Shown: positions 8,162 through 18,379, counted from the stretch's first letter. The stretch is 64,000 bases of DNA from an uncultured Lachnospira sp. (GCA_910585095.1 CAJUBU010000011.1:5507-69506); one strand, 5' to 3'. The notes: a model not told the origin generated them from the sequence alone. Made by a program: numbers and translations.

Positions 8162-11100
8162 ATGAAACCAGTATATATAACAATGAAGTTTTTTGGTTCC
8201 TATAAAGATGTGACAATTGATTTCTCAAAAATAAATAATGGAATCTTTTTGATTACAGGAGATACCGGAGCAGGAAAAACAACAATATTTGATGCTATTA
8301 CATATGCATTATATGGGGAATCTAGTGGTAAAAAACGCGATGGAAAAATGATGATAAGTCAATTTGCAGCATCAAATGAATTTACAGAAGTGATATTTTG
8401 TTTTCGATATGGTAAAGATAAATATATTGTTAAGAGGAGTCCAGAGCAAAAAAGATATAAAGAAAAAGTAGACAATAATAAAAATAAAATTTATAAGGAA
8501 AGTTCAAAAAAATCAACACTTGAACTTATTATGCCTGATGGAAGTTTTTTTAATGATGGAAAAATTGAACAGAAAATTAAGGATATAATTGGAATTGATT
8601 ACAAGCAGTTTGTTCAGATAGCAATGTTAGCACAGGGAGATTTTCTAAAACTTTTGCATGCATCTTCTAAAGACCGTCAAGAAATATTTGCAAAAATATT
8701 TGATACCAGTTTATATGATATGATACAGCAGGAATTGCAAAATAAATATAAAAATCTTGATACAATGCTTGAAAATAATAAAAGTGAAATAAAAAGGTTA
8801 TTATCAAGTATTATATGTTCAAAGGAAAGCAGTCTGTCAGAGATATGGAGAGAAAAAGGAAGATTTAGTGATGATAAAGCCAGTGACATTTTGATTTTTA
8901 TTCAGCGTATTATTGATGAACTTAACCATTTAATTAACAAAAATGAAGAAGACCTTATTAAGTGCAAACAAGAACAAGAAAAAATACAAAAATTATTAAA
9001 TGGAGCAAAACAGATAAATGAAGATTTTGATGAATTAGAACAGTTAGAAAAAGATAAGGAAAGATTATTGTTAAAAAAGAAAGATATAGAAAGTATAGAA
9101 AAACAATATTCAAATGCTGAAAGAGCAATGAAAGTATCAGAGTCCTATAATTTATATTTAGATAGAAAAAAAGATCTTGATGAAAAAATGAGGGAAGTTA
9201 ATGAATATTCAATTAAGGTAAAAGAATGTACTGATAAAAGAGAAATTTTATCTTATGAAAAATTAGAGGCAGATGAAAAATATAATCAGGAATTTGAAAT
9301 AAAAATAAATGAAATTTCTTTGTTGGAATCAAAAATGAAAGAGTTTGATGAAATACAAAAAGAGCAAATTCAATATCAATCAGAATTAAATAAATTGAAG
9401 CAGAAACAAAATATACAGATGGATTATAAAACAAAAGAAGATTCTGCTAAAAAGAAAGTAACGATTCTTGCAAAAGATATTGAAACATTGACAGAAATAG
9501 CGATGAAATTAGATGCTATTGAAAAAGATTTAGAACAATTTAATAGAGATAAAAAGGATTTAGAAGAATTATATTCATTACTTATTAAAAAAGAAAAATT
9601 GATTAAAGATTTAAAAGAGCAAAAAGAACAATATAATAAAACACAAAAAAAACGGGGAGATTTGGAAAATCAATATAATCAATTGTATAAGGAATTTATT
9701 AATAAACAGGCATATGTTCTTAGAAAGATGTTAATAGAAGGCGAACCATGTCCTGTGTGTGGTAGTAAAGAACATTATATTGCAAATGTTGAGGAAGTAG
9801 AGTTTATATCAGAACAGGAAGTTGAAAAAATAAAACAGAAGTTGGATAAGTCTGTAAAAGAAGAAAATAAAAACAGGGAACAATTAATATCGCTTGAATC
9901 ACAGCAAGATGAAAATAATAAACAGATTAATAAGTATAAAAATAAATATGAATTATACCAAGATATAGAAACATTGGAAGATGTGCAAACTTGTATAGAA
10001 ACGACAAAAGCTGGTATTCAAAAATTAAATCAACAAAAATTACAAGCTCTTGATGCTATAAAATCATTAGAGACAGCAAAAATGAAACTTGAAGCTGATA
10101 AAAAAGAACTGGAGCAAATTCAAAGTAACAAACAACAGATAGATATTGATATTGCAGGTATTAAAGCATTAACTTCTCAGATGAAAAAATCATTGGATAT
10201 AAAAGAAAAAAATCTTCCATTTGCAACAAAAAAAGAAGCACAAGATAATCTTTTAGAGATAAAACAATATAAAGATGAACTAGAACACAATAAAAAAGAA
10301 AAGGATACAGAATATCAAGAAATAAGTGAAAAAATGAAAGCTTTGAAAGAAGCATATCAATTAATCGTTAAAGAGAGGGATAAATTGATTGAAAGAGAAG
10401 AAACAGCACAGCAAATATTTCTTGATAATCTAGGGAAGAATAAATTTTTGAGAGAAGACGACTTTTTAAATGCAAGAATGTCTGATGACGAAATAAACCA
10501 AATAAGTGATGAAATTACAGAATATAAACAGAATGTACAACGTACAGATTTGAAGATAGAACTTTTTTTAGAGAAAACGAAGAACAAACAACGTATTGAT
10601 ATTACAAAGTATAATGAAGAAAAGAAAAAAATAGAAGATTTGACAAAAAGGCTGCAAGATGAAGGAAAAAGGATATATGCAGACAGCAAAGTAAATCAAC
10701 AATCCTATGAAGACATTAAGCAACAATATAAAAAACGAGAAGAATTAAAAAAAAAGTATATTTTATTGAAAAATCTTTATGATACAGCAAACGGTAAATT
10801 ATCAGGCAAAAAAATAAATTTTCAAACATATATACAAAGAAGATATTTTAAACAGGTAATTGCTGCTGCTAATGTACGTTTTATAAAAATGACAAATAAT
10901 CAGTTTTGTTTGAAATGTCGTGATATAAAGGAACTTGGAGGACAAGGAAATCAATATGTTGGACTTGACCTTGATGTATATAATATTGTTAGTGACCAAA
11001 TAAGAGATGTAAAAACACTCTCAGGCGGCGAGTCTTTTATGGCATCACTTTGTATGGCGCTTGGATTGTCTGATATTATACAAAATAAGGCAGGTAAAAT

Positions 11101-11308
11101 TCAGATTCAAACAATGTTTATAGATGAAGGATTTGGAACGCTTAGTGAAGAAGTGCGCAATCAGACATTAGAAACTTTGAATGAACTTTCTAATGCTAAT
11201 ATATTGATTGGAATTATATCACATGTAAAAGAGTTAAGAGAACAAATTGATACAAAACTGATTGTGACAAAAACAAAAGATGGCAGCAAAGCAGAGTGGA
11301 AAACGTGA
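8162..11308 (+). CDS. sbcC: SbcC exonuclease subunit, SMC-like ATPase
   Basis: The Rad50-type ATPase partner of SbcD. The 1048-residue protein has a head-coil-hook-coil-head layout: Walker A GDTGAGKTT at residues 33-41, two long Lys/Glu-rich coiled coils, a zinc hook CPVCG at 530-534 exactly at the apex, the ABC signature LSGGES at 953-958 and Walker B TMFIDEGFG with D988 and E989. Length and hook position are those of an intact gene. It directly follows sbcD. The very A-rich coiled-coil coding gives several spurious reverse-strand frames. Confidence 0.96.
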   Translation: MKPVYITMKFFGSYKDVTIDFSKINNGIFLITGDTGAGKTTIFDAITYALYGESSGKKRDGKMMISQFAASNEFTEVIFCFRYGKDKYIVKRSPEQKRYKEKVDNNKNKIYKESSKKSTLELIMPDGSFFNDGKIEQKIKDIIGIDYKQFVQIAMLAQGDFLKLLHASSKDRQEIFAKIFDTSLYDMIQQELQNKYKNLDTMLENNKSEIKRLLSSIICSKESSLSEIWREKGRFSDDKASDILIFIQRIIDELNHLINKNEEDLIKCKQEQEKIQKLLNGAKQINEDFDELEQLEKDKERLLLKKKDIESIEKQYSNAERAMKVSESYNLYLDRKKDLDEKMREVNEYSIKVKECTDKREILSYEKLEADEKYNQEFEIKINEISLLESKMKEFDEIQKEQIQYQSELNKLKQKQNIQMDYKTKEDSAKKKVTILAKDIETLTEIAMKLDAIEKDLEQFNRDKKDLEELYSLLIKKEKLIKDLKEQKEQYNKTQKKRGDLENQYNQLYKEFINKQAYVLRKMLIEGEPCPVCGSKEHYIANVEEVEFISEQEVEKIKQKLDKSVKEENKNREQLISLESQQDENNKQINKYKNKYELYQDIETLEDVQTCIETTKAGIQKLNQQKLQALDAIKSLETAKMKLEADKKELEQIQSNKQQIDIDIAGIKALTSQMKKSLDIKEKNLPFATKKEAQDNLLEIKQYKDELEHNKKEKDTEYQEISEKMKALKEAYQLIVKERDKLIEREETAQQIFLDNLGKNKFLREDDFLNARMSDDEINQISDEITEYKQNVQRTDLKIELFLEKTKNKQRIDITKYNEEKKKIEDLTKRLQDEGKRIYADSKVNQQSYEDIKQQYKKREELKKKYILLKNLYDTANGKLSGKKINFQTYIQRRYFKQVIAAANVRFIKMTNNQFCLKCRDIKELGGQGNQYVGLDLDVYNIVSDQIRDVKTLSGGESFMASLCMALGLSDIIQNKAGKIQIQTMFIDEGFGTLSEEVRNQTLETLNELSNANILIGIISHVKELREQIDTKLIVTKTKDGSKAEWKT

Positions 11309-11372
11309 ATAAAGTTTTCTTTTTTTGGAGATACTCATAAGTGTGAAAAAATCTTTAAAGGTGGTGAATATT

Positions 11373-11558
11373 ATGAGTCAGCTTTCAGAAAAAGAATTAT
11401 CTGCAATTAATGAATTGTTACATGGAGAAGAACTTTTAGTAAAGAAGTTTCAGATGCTTGCACAACATTCGCAAGACCAAGAAATTAAGAGCAAATTTGA
11501 AAATATTGCCGAGCAACATCAATCTCATTTTAATATGCTTTATAGAGAACTTGGCTAA
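11373..11558 (+). CDS. Small helical spore-coat-like protein
   Basis: A 61-residue protein predicted to be two helices (SEKELSAINELLHGEELLVKKFQML, then a His/Gln-rich second helix ending HFNMLYRELG). This matches the short partner proteins usually annotated as spore coat proteins and found beside CotF-like genes in Clostridia, a ferritin-like half-bundle. ATG 11373 is chosen because AAAGGTGGTG at 11358-11367 precedes it; the frame extends to 11325 without a good ribosome binding site. The neighbour at 11632 is a CotF-like protein, supporting a joint role. Confidence 0.7.
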   Translation: MSQLSEKELSAINELLHGEELLVKKFQMLAQHSQDQEIKSKFENIAEQHQSHFNMLYRELG

Positions 11559-11631
11559 AAATTGTAAATTTATGATTAAGAACAGCAAGTTGTTCTTGAA
11601 ATTCGTAGGTTAAGTAAGAATGGAGGTCTTT

Positions 11632-11901
11632 ATGGAAATTTATACCGATAAAGAAATATTAGGCGATGCATTGACATCTGTAAAAACAGCAACAAATGAT
11701 TATAATACCTATTCAAATGAGTGTGTTCATGATAATGTGAGAGATGTTATGTTAAATCTTTTGGAAAAAGAACATGATATTCAAAATGAAGTGTTTAATA
11801 TGATGCATTCAAGAGGTTTATATCCAACACCTGAAGCACAAAATCAAAAAATTCAAGAGGCAAAGGACAAGTATTCTTGCAGTTATAAAGCAACAATGTA
11901 A
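11632..11901 (+). CDS. CotF-like spore coat protein
   Basis: An 89-residue helical protein with the CotF pattern: YTDKEILGDALTSVKTATNDYN, then DVMLNLLEKEHDIQNEVFNMMHSRGLYPTPEA. CotF family proteins are spore coat components or coat-associated ferritin-like bundles. Start 11632 is used because the GGAGG at 11622-11626 lies immediately upstream; the ATG at 11620 overlaps that site. A strong terminator follows. The presence of this gene supports a spore-forming lineage. Confidence 0.8.
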   Translation: MEIYTDKEILGDALTSVKTATNDYNTYSNECVHDNVRDVMLNLLEKEHDIQNEVFNMMHSRGLYPTPEAQNQKIQEAKDKYSCSYKATM

Positions 11902-11952
11902 TTTTTAGAATATTTTGTCTGATTATGATATGCAACATTAATAACTATATTA

Positions 11953-12004
11953 ATCCCCATAAAATATTAGGGTTTATTGGCTCTTATATTTTATGGGGAT
12001 TTTT
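11953..12004 (+). terminator. Strong intrinsic terminator
   Basis: A perfect 15-bp stem (11953-11967 with 11986-12000) beginning ATCCCCATAAAA is followed by TTTT. It ends the spore coat gene pair. The rest of 11902-12222 holds a family B repeat on the reverse strand and AT-rich sequence with no clear promoter. Confidence 0.85.
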
Positions 12005-12007
12005 ATA

Positions 12008-12038
12008 AGTCAAGCAGATATTTGTAATTCATTTTGCT
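12008..12038 (-). repeat. Family B dispersed repeat, reverse orientation
   Basis: Read on the minus strand this is AGCAAAATGAATTACAAATA followed by TCTGCTTGACT, matching family B. It is the only clear copy in reverse orientation. Confidence 0.5.
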
Positions 12039-12222
12039 GAAATATTCGCATTAAAATGTATAAAAAACAATCCAATTAATTTTAGATAATAAAAAATTGT
12101 AGACATATAGTTGTTATAGCTTAAAATATTTGCTATTATTGAAACAAAGTTATGAAAAAGAATAGGAAGACAAAGAAAGTTTTATAAATTATAATTATAT
12201 TAGTGATGAAAAGAGATTAATT

Positions 12223-13089
12223 ATGTGGTTTTCAATGGCTGTTTTAGCTGCTTTTTTTGCAGGGCTTACATCAATTCTTGCTAAATGTGGAATTAAAAAG
12301 ACCGATTCTGATATTGCAACTGCACTTAGAACGATTATTGTCTTAGCATCAGCATGGTGTATGGTGTTTGTAGTTCAATCAGCAGACACTGTTGCAGAAA
12401 TTGATTTGAAATCCTTTGTTTTTTTAGTATTGTCTGGTTTTGCGACAGGAGCGTCATGGATATGTTATTTTAAAGCATTATCAATGGGGAATGTAAATAA
12501 AGTCGTTCCGATTGATAAATCAAGCACTATTTTAACAGTATTGCTTGCAATTATTTTATTTGGAGAAACGAATCATTTAAAAATTAAGCTGTTAGGAACC
12601 ATTCTTCTTGCAGTTGGTATTTTTTTAATGATAGAAAATAAACAAAGCAAAAAGATTGATAAAAATAATAAATGGATTATATATGCTGTTCTTTCGGCTG
12701 TCTTTGCCTCTTTTACAGCGATTCTTGCAAAAATTGGAATTTCTAATGTAGAATCTAATCTAGGTACGGCAATTCGCACAACAGTTGTGCTGTTAATGTC
12801 GTGGGGGATTGTTTTTGCTAAAGGAAAGCATAAACATTTAAAAAATATTGACAAGAAAGAATTGATGTACATAGTATTATCTGGATTTGCAACAGGGGTA
12901 TCTTGGCTGTGTTATTATTATGCTATACAAAAGGGTGTGGTTAGTGTTGTTGTGTCTATTGATAAGCTGAGTATTTTGGTAACAGTAATATTTTCGTATA
13001 TAGTATTTCAAGAAAAATTATGTAAAAAGTCTTTTATAGGGCTTTGTTTGATGGTGGCTGGAATTTTGACTATGGCTTTAGGCGTGTAG
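12223..13089 (+). CDS. EamA (DMT superfamily) transporter
   Basis: A 288-residue inner-membrane protein with about ten transmembrane helices arranged as two EamA repeats. The repeats are visible as paired motifs: ILAKCGIKKTDSDIATALRT in the first half and ILAKIGISNVESNLGTAIRT in the second, then SGFATGASWICYFKAL and SGFATGVSWLCYYYAI. Such proteins move small metabolites or drugs; the substrate is unknown. The two halves are separated by a basic cytosolic loop (residues 139-150). It has its own start region after the terminator at 11953. Confidence 0.88.
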   Translation: MWFSMAVLAAFFAGLTSILAKCGIKKTDSDIATALRTIIVLASAWCMVFVVQSADTVAEIDLKSFVFLVLSGFATGASWICYFKALSMGNVNKVVPIDKSSTILTVLLAIILFGETNHLKIKLLGTILLAVGIFLMIENKQSKKIDKNNKWIIYAVLSAVFASFTAILAKIGISNVESNLGTAIRTTVVLLMSWGIVFAKGKHKHLKNIDKKELMYIVLSGFATGVSWLCYYYAIQKGVVSVVVSIDKLSILVTVIFSYIVFQEKLCKKSFIGLCLMVAGILTMALGV

Positions 13090-13096
13090 GTTTTCC

Positions 13097-13125
13097 TTGT
13101 GTTTAGTGTAATATTTTAGTATAAT
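13097..13125 (+). promoter_or_regulatory. Probable sigma-A promoter
   Basis: TTGTGT at 13097-13102 and TATAAT at 13120-13125 are spaced 17 bp apart, just upstream of the family D-type leader and the gene at 13161. Confidence 0.55.
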
Positions 13126-13163
13126 AATGCGCAAAAGACATCGCAGAAATGAGGATTAATATG
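13126..13163 (+). repeat. Family D start-proximal element, short copy
   Basis: ATGCGCAAAAGACATCGCAGA followed by AATGAGGATTAATATG closely resembles the last 40 bases before the starts at 14862 and 62021. Confidence 0.45.
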
Positions 13164-14762
13164 AAGGAAAGACCTATTTTAAAAAATAAGATTTTTTTGT
13201 ATATAACGGAGTTTTTTTCAGGAATGTCTGTAATGGCGGTAGAGCTTGGTGCAAGCAGATTGCTTGCGCCTTATTTTAGTTCTTCGCAGATAGTTTGGAC
13301 AATTATTATTGGCACTATTATGATAGCAATGGCGTTAGGCAATATATTTGGGGGAAGGTCAGCCGATAAGAATCCCAATCCAGACAAGCTTTATGGAAGA
13401 ATTATCATTGCTGCCATTTGGATTGCACTGATTCCCGTTGTGGGGAAATATATTATTATTGGCATTTCGGCGGCGCTGATTTTTACAGTGAACAGCAATT
13501 TTTTGGTTTGGGCGGCATTTGCAGCCTGTATGGTTATCTTTGTATTTCCTTTATTTTTACTTGGAACAGTGACGCCTTCATTGGTAAAGTATTCCGTAGA
13601 CAGTCTTGAGGATAATGGCAAGACAGTTGGAAATTTGGGTGCATTTAATACGATTGGAAGTATTATAGGTACATTTTTGCCTACGTTTGTAACGATACCA
13701 GCTTGGGGTACATCGATTACTTTTTTAGTTTTTGCAGCCATTTTATTGAGTTTATCTTTTATTTATTTTTTATCGTCAAAGATAATAGTTAAAAAGCTGA
13801 TAGTAGGCGCTGTTTTATTTGTCATATGTTGTATTTTTGGACATTCCACTGCATTTGCATTTTGGGAGAGTAATCTGGTTTATGAAGGAGAGTCCATATA
13901 TAATTATTTGCAAGTAAAAGAAAATGATAATGAGGTTATTCTTTCTACCAATGTGCTGTTTGGCGTACAATCAATGTTTGTAAAGGATAACAGTTTGACA
14001 GGTATGTATTATGACTATGCGCTTGCCTCTGCTTATATGGCGGACATTTATCATAAAGATAATGTTGATGTGTTAATACTAGGCAATGGGACAGGGACAT
14101 TTTCAACACAGCTTAACCATCATTTTGATAATGTTACAATAGAAGGCGTTGAGATTGACGAAAAAATCACAAAATTGGCATATGAATATTTTGAACTTTC
14201 AGATAATGTAACCGTGACAACATATGATGGAAGGGCTTATTTACAGGCAATTGACAAGAAATATGATATTATTATGGTCGATGCATATCAAGATATTACG
14301 ATTCCTTTTCAAATGTCGACCATAGAATTTTTTACAATGGTAAAACAACATTTAAATGATGATGGTGTGATGGTTGTCAATATGAATATGCGCTCAACGC
14401 AGGAAGGAAATATTAGCCAGTATTTATCCGATACAATAGCTCAGGTATTTAGTGATGTATATACGGTTGATGTATCGGGTTCTACAAATAGGGAATTATT
14501 TGTAGGCAATAAAGATTTAATGAATATATTTCATAACAATATGAATCTTGAAAAAAATAAAGAACTTCAAATATTGATGAGTAGAGTGGATAGTCATTTA
14601 GAGCAATATCATAGTGGAAATTATGTAATGACAGATGATAAGGCGCCTGTGGAATTGCTTGGTATGAAAGTCATTGATTCATTGATTGGAAATGAGGTTG
14701 AATATTATAAAAAAATATATGATACAGAAGGTATTAAAGGGTTGATAGAGGCGTTACAGTGA
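13161..14762 (+). CDS. Fused membrane / spermidine-synthase-like protein
   Basis: A 533-residue protein of the family annotated as fused MFS/spermidine synthase. The first 225 residues carry about seven transmembrane helices, including ELGASRLLAPYFSSS and LLGTVTPSLVKYS. The second half is a soluble Rossmann methyltransferase-like domain resembling spermidine synthase: DVLILGNGTGTF, EGVEIDEKIT, YDGRAYL and DIIMVDAY. Polyamine synthase activity is not established for such fusions. Start 13161 follows GAGG at 13151-13154; the ATG at 13149 overlaps it. Confidence 0.85.
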   Translation: MKERPILKNKIFLYITEFFSGMSVMAVELGASRLLAPYFSSSQIVWTIIIGTIMIAMALGNIFGGRSADKNPNPDKLYGRIIIAAIWIALIPVVGKYIIIGISAALIFTVNSNFLVWAAFAACMVIFVFPLFLLGTVTPSLVKYSVDSLEDNGKTVGNLGAFNTIGSIIGTFLPTFVTIPAWGTSITFLVFAAILLSLSFIYFLSSKIIVKKLIVGAVLFVICCIFGHSTAFAFWESNLVYEGESIYNYLQVKENDNEVILSTNVLFGVQSMFVKDNSLTGMYYDYALASAYMADIYHKDNVDVLILGNGTGTFSTQLNHHFDNVTIEGVEIDEKITKLAYEYFELSDNVTVTTYDGRAYLQAIDKKYDIIMVDAYQDITIPFQMSTIEFFTMVKQHLNDDGVMVVNMNMRSTQEGNISQYLSDTIAQVFSDVYTVDVSGSTNRELFVGNKDLMNIFHNNMNLEKNKELQILMSRVDSHLEQYHSGNYVMTDDKAPVELLGMKVIDSLIGNEVEYYKKIYDTEGIKGLIEALQ

Positions 14763-14864
14763 GGTTTGTGTTTGCGTACTGTTTGACACAAAGTTGTAAA
14801 AACAAAATTGGAAAAATTTTATTTTTTGCGCAAAAAAGCAGTGCAGAAATGAGGAAAAAATATG
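14763..14864 (+). repeat. Family D leader element upstream of a GNAT gene
   Basis: TTTGTGT at 14765-14771 pairs with ACACAAA at 14786-14792, and the perfect 16-bp palindrome TTTTTTGCGCAAAAAA lies at 14822-14837. It ends in GCAGTGCAGAAATGAGG before the start. The same order of parts occurs at 61915-62023. Confidence 0.55.
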
Positions 14865-15332
14865 AAAATTAGACGAGCAAAAGAAAGTGATATGACAGGT
14901 ATAAATCAGTTGCTGCTACAAGTATTGACAGTACATCATAATCAAAGACCCGATTTATTTAAGGGAAATACAAAAAAGTATACTGATAAAGAGCTGAAAG
15001 CAATCATTGAGGATGATATGAAACCAATATTTGTTGCCGTAGATAAAGATGAGACCGTTTTAGGCTATGCTTTTTGTCAGTATATACAACATATAAATGA
15101 TAATATTCTTACGGATATTAAATCATTATATATTGATGATTTATGCGTTGATGAAAAGAGCAGAGGAACGCATATAGGAAAATCCTTGTATGAATATGTT
15201 GTTGATTATGCAAGAAATTCAGGATGCTATAATGTTACATTAAATGTTTGGAGTTGTAACAAAAATGCACTGCAATTTTATGAAAAATGCGGTTTGGTGC
15301 CTCAAAAAATTGGAATGGAGAAGATATTGTAG
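14862..15332 (+). CDS. GNAT family N-acetyltransferase
   Basis: A 156-residue acetyltransferase of the GNAT fold. Motif A is YIDDLCVDEKSRGTHIGKSL around residues 88-107, with the R-G-x-x-I-G-K acetyl-CoA loop, followed by motif B LNVWSCNKNALQFYEKCGL. The overall pattern (MKIRRAKESDMTGINQLL opening) is that of small-molecule or N-terminal acetyltransferases; the substrate is unknown. AATGAGG precedes the start within a family D element. Confidence 0.88.
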   Translation: MKIRRAKESDMTGINQLLLQVLTVHHNQRPDLFKGNTKKYTDKELKAIIEDDMKPIFVAVDKDETVLGYAFCQYIQHINDNILTDIKSLYIDDLCVDEKSRGTHIGKSLYEYVVDYARNSGCYNVTLNVWSCNKNALQFYEKCGLVPQKIGMEKIL

Positions 15333-15402
15333 GAAATGAATAGATGTTGTTACATTTGGGAAATATATCTATAAAATATATTTCTTAAGGAAGTGACAAT
15401 AT

Positions 15403-17487
15403 ATGGGAAACAATCCGAGTAAATACAATAAAATTCCAAAATATAGACAAAAACATCCCTATTATGAAAATAGAGAGCTTTCATGGCTTAAATTTAATGA
15501 AAGAATATTAGATGAAGCCCGAAATGTAGATGTTCCATTATGTGAGAGAATGTCCTTTGCTTCTATTTTTCAAAAAAATTTGGATGAATTTTATATGATA
15601 AGGGTAGGCTCTTTTTATGACCAATTAATATACTCTAAAAATAAAAAAGATAAAAAAGATAATAAAACTAATATGACGGTGAAACAGCAGTTGCATCATA
15701 TATTTAAGGAAACAAGACGGCTTACTGAAAAAAAAGATAAAACATATGATAAGATAATAGAAGAATTAAAAGAATATCATATAGAAATTGCAGATATTAA
15801 TAAAATAAAGTATGAGGATATGATATATTTACAAAAATATTTTCAAGATTCCATATTACCTGTGTTATCACCTCAAGTTGTTGGTAAAAAACAGACCTTT
15901 CCTTTTTTAAATAATGAAGAAATATATGCAGTTGCTGCGATTTATTCGGGAAAACGTGAAAAAATCGCATTTGTGCCATGCAGTAATGGTATATTAAAAA
16001 GATTGATTCCTGTATTGTCAGACCCTAACCGATATGTACTTGTGGAGGATTTGATATTGCATTTTATGTCAAAGATATTTAATAATTATCAAATCAAAAG
16101 CAGTTCACTGATAAGAATTATAAGAAATGCGGATATTGACGTGGATGAAGCGTTAGATAATGAAGATGCCGATTATCGAAAAAGCATGGAGAAACTTATT
16201 AAAAAAAGAAAAATGCTTCAGCCGGTAAAATTAGAGTGCTATAAAGCAAGTGATGAATGGATTATTTATTTACTGCAAGAAAAATTGATGCTGAAAAAAA
16301 GACAGATTTTTTATTCACAGTCACCTTTGGAGTTTTCATTTATATTTGAAATAAGAGATAAATTGAGAGGGAATAAGGAATTGTTTTATAATAGACATAT
16401 TCCAAGAATTGCACGTGATTTTGTGCATGGGACTTCTGTTATGAGCCAGATTGAGAAGGCAGACAGGCTTTTATGCTATCCATATGAAAGTATGAGTCCA
16501 TTTATTAAACTTTTGTCAGAGGCTGGAGAAGATGAAAATGTTATATCCATTAAAATGACTTTATACAGAGTGGCAAAAAATTCTCAAATAGTAGAGACAT
16601 TGATTAATGCCGCTGAAAATGGAAAAGAAGTTGTTGTTTTGGTGGAACTTCGAGCAAGATTTGATGAGGAAAACAATATTGGGTGGTCAAGAGTGTTGGA
16701 GGAGGCTGGCTGTCGGGTTATTTATGGCTTGGACCATACAAAGGTTCATTCTAAGATGTGTGTTATTACCTATCAGGGAAAGAATAAAGTGCGGTATATT
16801 ACGCAGATAGGTACAGGCAATTATAATGAAAAAACAGCAAAGCTTTATACGGATTTATCGTTAATGACTGCCGACAGAAATATAGGGATAGAGGCGGCGA
16901 CAACATTTTCTAAGTTATGTATGGGAGAATTTATCCATGATACCAAACATTTACTGGTTGCTCCTAGAAGTATGAAAGATAAAATTTTGGAATATATGAA
17001 TCAGGAAATTGAGGCCGTTCATCAGGGAATGACAGGATTTATAGGAATTAAGATAAATTCATTGACAGATAAGGAAATAATTGATAAATTAATTGAGTGT
17101 TCTAAGGAGGGCGTACAGATTCAGCTTATTGTGCGGGGAATTTGTTGTCTGGTGCCAGATATTAAGGGATATACAGAGAATATATCTGTCATTAGTATTG
17201 TTGGAAGATTTTTGGAACATTCAAGAATATATATATTTGGAACAGCACAAAGAGACCATATATTTATAGCTTCTGCTGATTTTATGACACGAAATATGGA
17301 ACGCCGTGTTGAAATTGCAGCGCCGATTTATGATGAAGGACTGAAGGAACGTGTGCGTGGTATATTTCATATTATGCAGTGTGATACTGTGAAAGCAAAG
17401 CAGTTGACAAAGAGTGGAAAATATAAAATAAGAGATACAAAGATGCTAAAAGTCATGGATTCACAGGAATACCTATGCAAAAACTGA
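15403..17487 (+). CDS. ppk1: Polyphosphate kinase 1
   Basis: PPK1 makes inorganic polyphosphate from ATP and can run in reverse. The 694-residue protein shows the N-terminal signature YENRELSWLKFNERILDEA, then the head domain and the two phospholipase-D-like catalytic domains. The autophosphorylated His lies in GLDHTKVHSK (H445, H449), and the second conserved His is H619 in RDHIFIASADFMTRN, followed by MERRVEIAAPI. Length is normal. The next gene encodes undecaprenyl-diphosphatase, which releases phosphate; the pair is close and codirectional. Confidence 0.95.
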   Translation: MGNNPSKYNKIPKYRQKHPYYENRELSWLKFNERILDEARNVDVPLCERMSFASIFQKNLDEFYMIRVGSFYDQLIYSKNKKDKKDNKTNMTVKQQLHHIFKETRRLTEKKDKTYDKIIEELKEYHIEIADINKIKYEDMIYLQKYFQDSILPVLSPQVVGKKQTFPFLNNEEIYAVAAIYSGKREKIAFVPCSNGILKRLIPVLSDPNRYVLVEDLILHFMSKIFNNYQIKSSSLIRIIRNADIDVDEALDNEDADYRKSMEKLIKKRKMLQPVKLECYKASDEWIIYLLQEKLMLKKRQIFYSQSPLEFSFIFEIRDKLRGNKELFYNRHIPRIARDFVHGTSVMSQIEKADRLLCYPYESMSPFIKLLSEAGEDENVISIKMTLYRVAKNSQIVETLINAAENGKEVVVLVELRARFDEENNIGWSRVLEEAGCRVIYGLDHTKVHSKMCVITYQGKNKVRYITQIGTGNYNEKTAKLYTDLSLMTADRNIGIEAATTFSKLCMGEFIHDTKHLLVAPRSMKDKILEYMNQEIEAVHQGMTGFIGIKINSLTDKEIIDKLIECSKEGVQIQLIVRGICCLVPDIKGYTENISVISIVGRFLEHSRIYIFGTAQRDHIFIASADFMTRNMERRVEIAAPIYDEGLKERVRGIFHIMQCDTVKAKQLTKSGKYKIRDTKMLKVMDSQEYLCKN

Positions 17488-17533
17488 ATATATTATTCTA
17501 AATTGGCGATAAGCAAAGAAATGAGGAATGAAT

Positions 17534-18379
17534 ATGTTTATTGAGGTACTAAAGGCAATTTTATTTGGTATTGTTGAGGGCATCACAGAATGGCTGCCTA
17601 TAAGCAGTACAGGGCATATGATATTGGTAGATCAATTTGTTCATCTTGATGTGTCCGATGAATTTTATAAGATGTTTGAAGTGGTTATCCAACTTGGTGC
17701 AATTATGGCTGTGGTTCTCTTATTTTGGAACAAATTGTGGCCGTTTTGTATGAAAAAAATTAAAAGTTCTTCTCAAAAAAGCCTATCTTTTAAAGAAGGC
17801 GCACTTGAAATGTGGATAAAAATTATAATTGCCTGTATACCCGCAGCAATTGTGGGGCTGTTATTTGATGATAAAATTGACGAGTTGTTTTATCACCCTG
17901 CTCCAGTGGCAATCGCATTGATTGTTGTAGGTATTTTATTTATTCTTGTGGAACGATATAAAAAAGATTCCAAACCAATTATGTGCAGCATTAAAGATTT
18001 GACGTATAAAGCTGTTATTATAATTGGATTATTTCAAGTCCTTGCCGCAGTTTTTCCGGGAACGTCACGTTCAGGCGCAACGATTATCGGCGCATTATTA
18101 ATTGGCGTATCCAGAGCAACAGCCGCAGAATTTACATTCTTTTTGGCAGTGCCTGTTATGTTTGGAGCAAGTCTTTTGAAAGCTGTAAAATATGTAGCCG
18201 CAGGGGTTACTATTACAAGTGCGGAGATAGGCATTTTAATAATAGGAACATTGGTAGCGTTTATCGTATCCATTTTTGTAATAAAGTTTCTTATGGAATA
18301 TATTAAGAAACATGATTTTCAAGTTTTTGGCTGGTATAGGATTTTGCTTGGTATATTGGTTTTGTTGATTCTTAGATAA
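17534..18379 (+). CDS. uppP: Undecaprenyl-diphosphatase (UppP/BacA)
   Basis: This integral membrane enzyme recycles undecaprenyl pyrophosphate, the lipid carrier for peptidoglycan and other wall polymers, and gives bacitracin tolerance. Both signature loops are present: GIVEGITEWLPISSTGH at residues 12-28 with E15 and E19, and PGTSRSG at 175-181. The 281-residue length and about eight helices are normal. Start 17534 is chosen because ATGAGG at 17521-17526 is well spaced for it. A terminator follows at 18461. Confidence 0.95.
   Translation: MFIEVLKAILFGIVEGITEWLPISSTGHMILVDQFVHLDVSDEFYKMFEVVIQLGAIMAVVLLFWNKLWPFCMKKIKSSSQKSLSFKEGALEMWIKIIIACIPAAIVGLLFDDKIDELFYHPAPVAIALIVVGILFILVERYKKDSKPIMCSIKDLTYKAVIIIGLFQVLAAVFPGTSRSGATIIGALLIGVSRATAAEFTFFLAVPVMFGASLLKAVKYVAAGVTITSAEIGILIIGTLVAFIVSIFVIKFLMEYIKKHDFQVFGWYRILLGILVLLILR

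Noticed and set aside
14783..14811. TTGACA in the family D leaders as a -35 promoter box
   Set aside because: No acceptable -10 hexamer lies 16-18 bp downstream in either copy (14783 or 61933); the bases are better explained by the TTTGTGT/ACACAAA hairpin.
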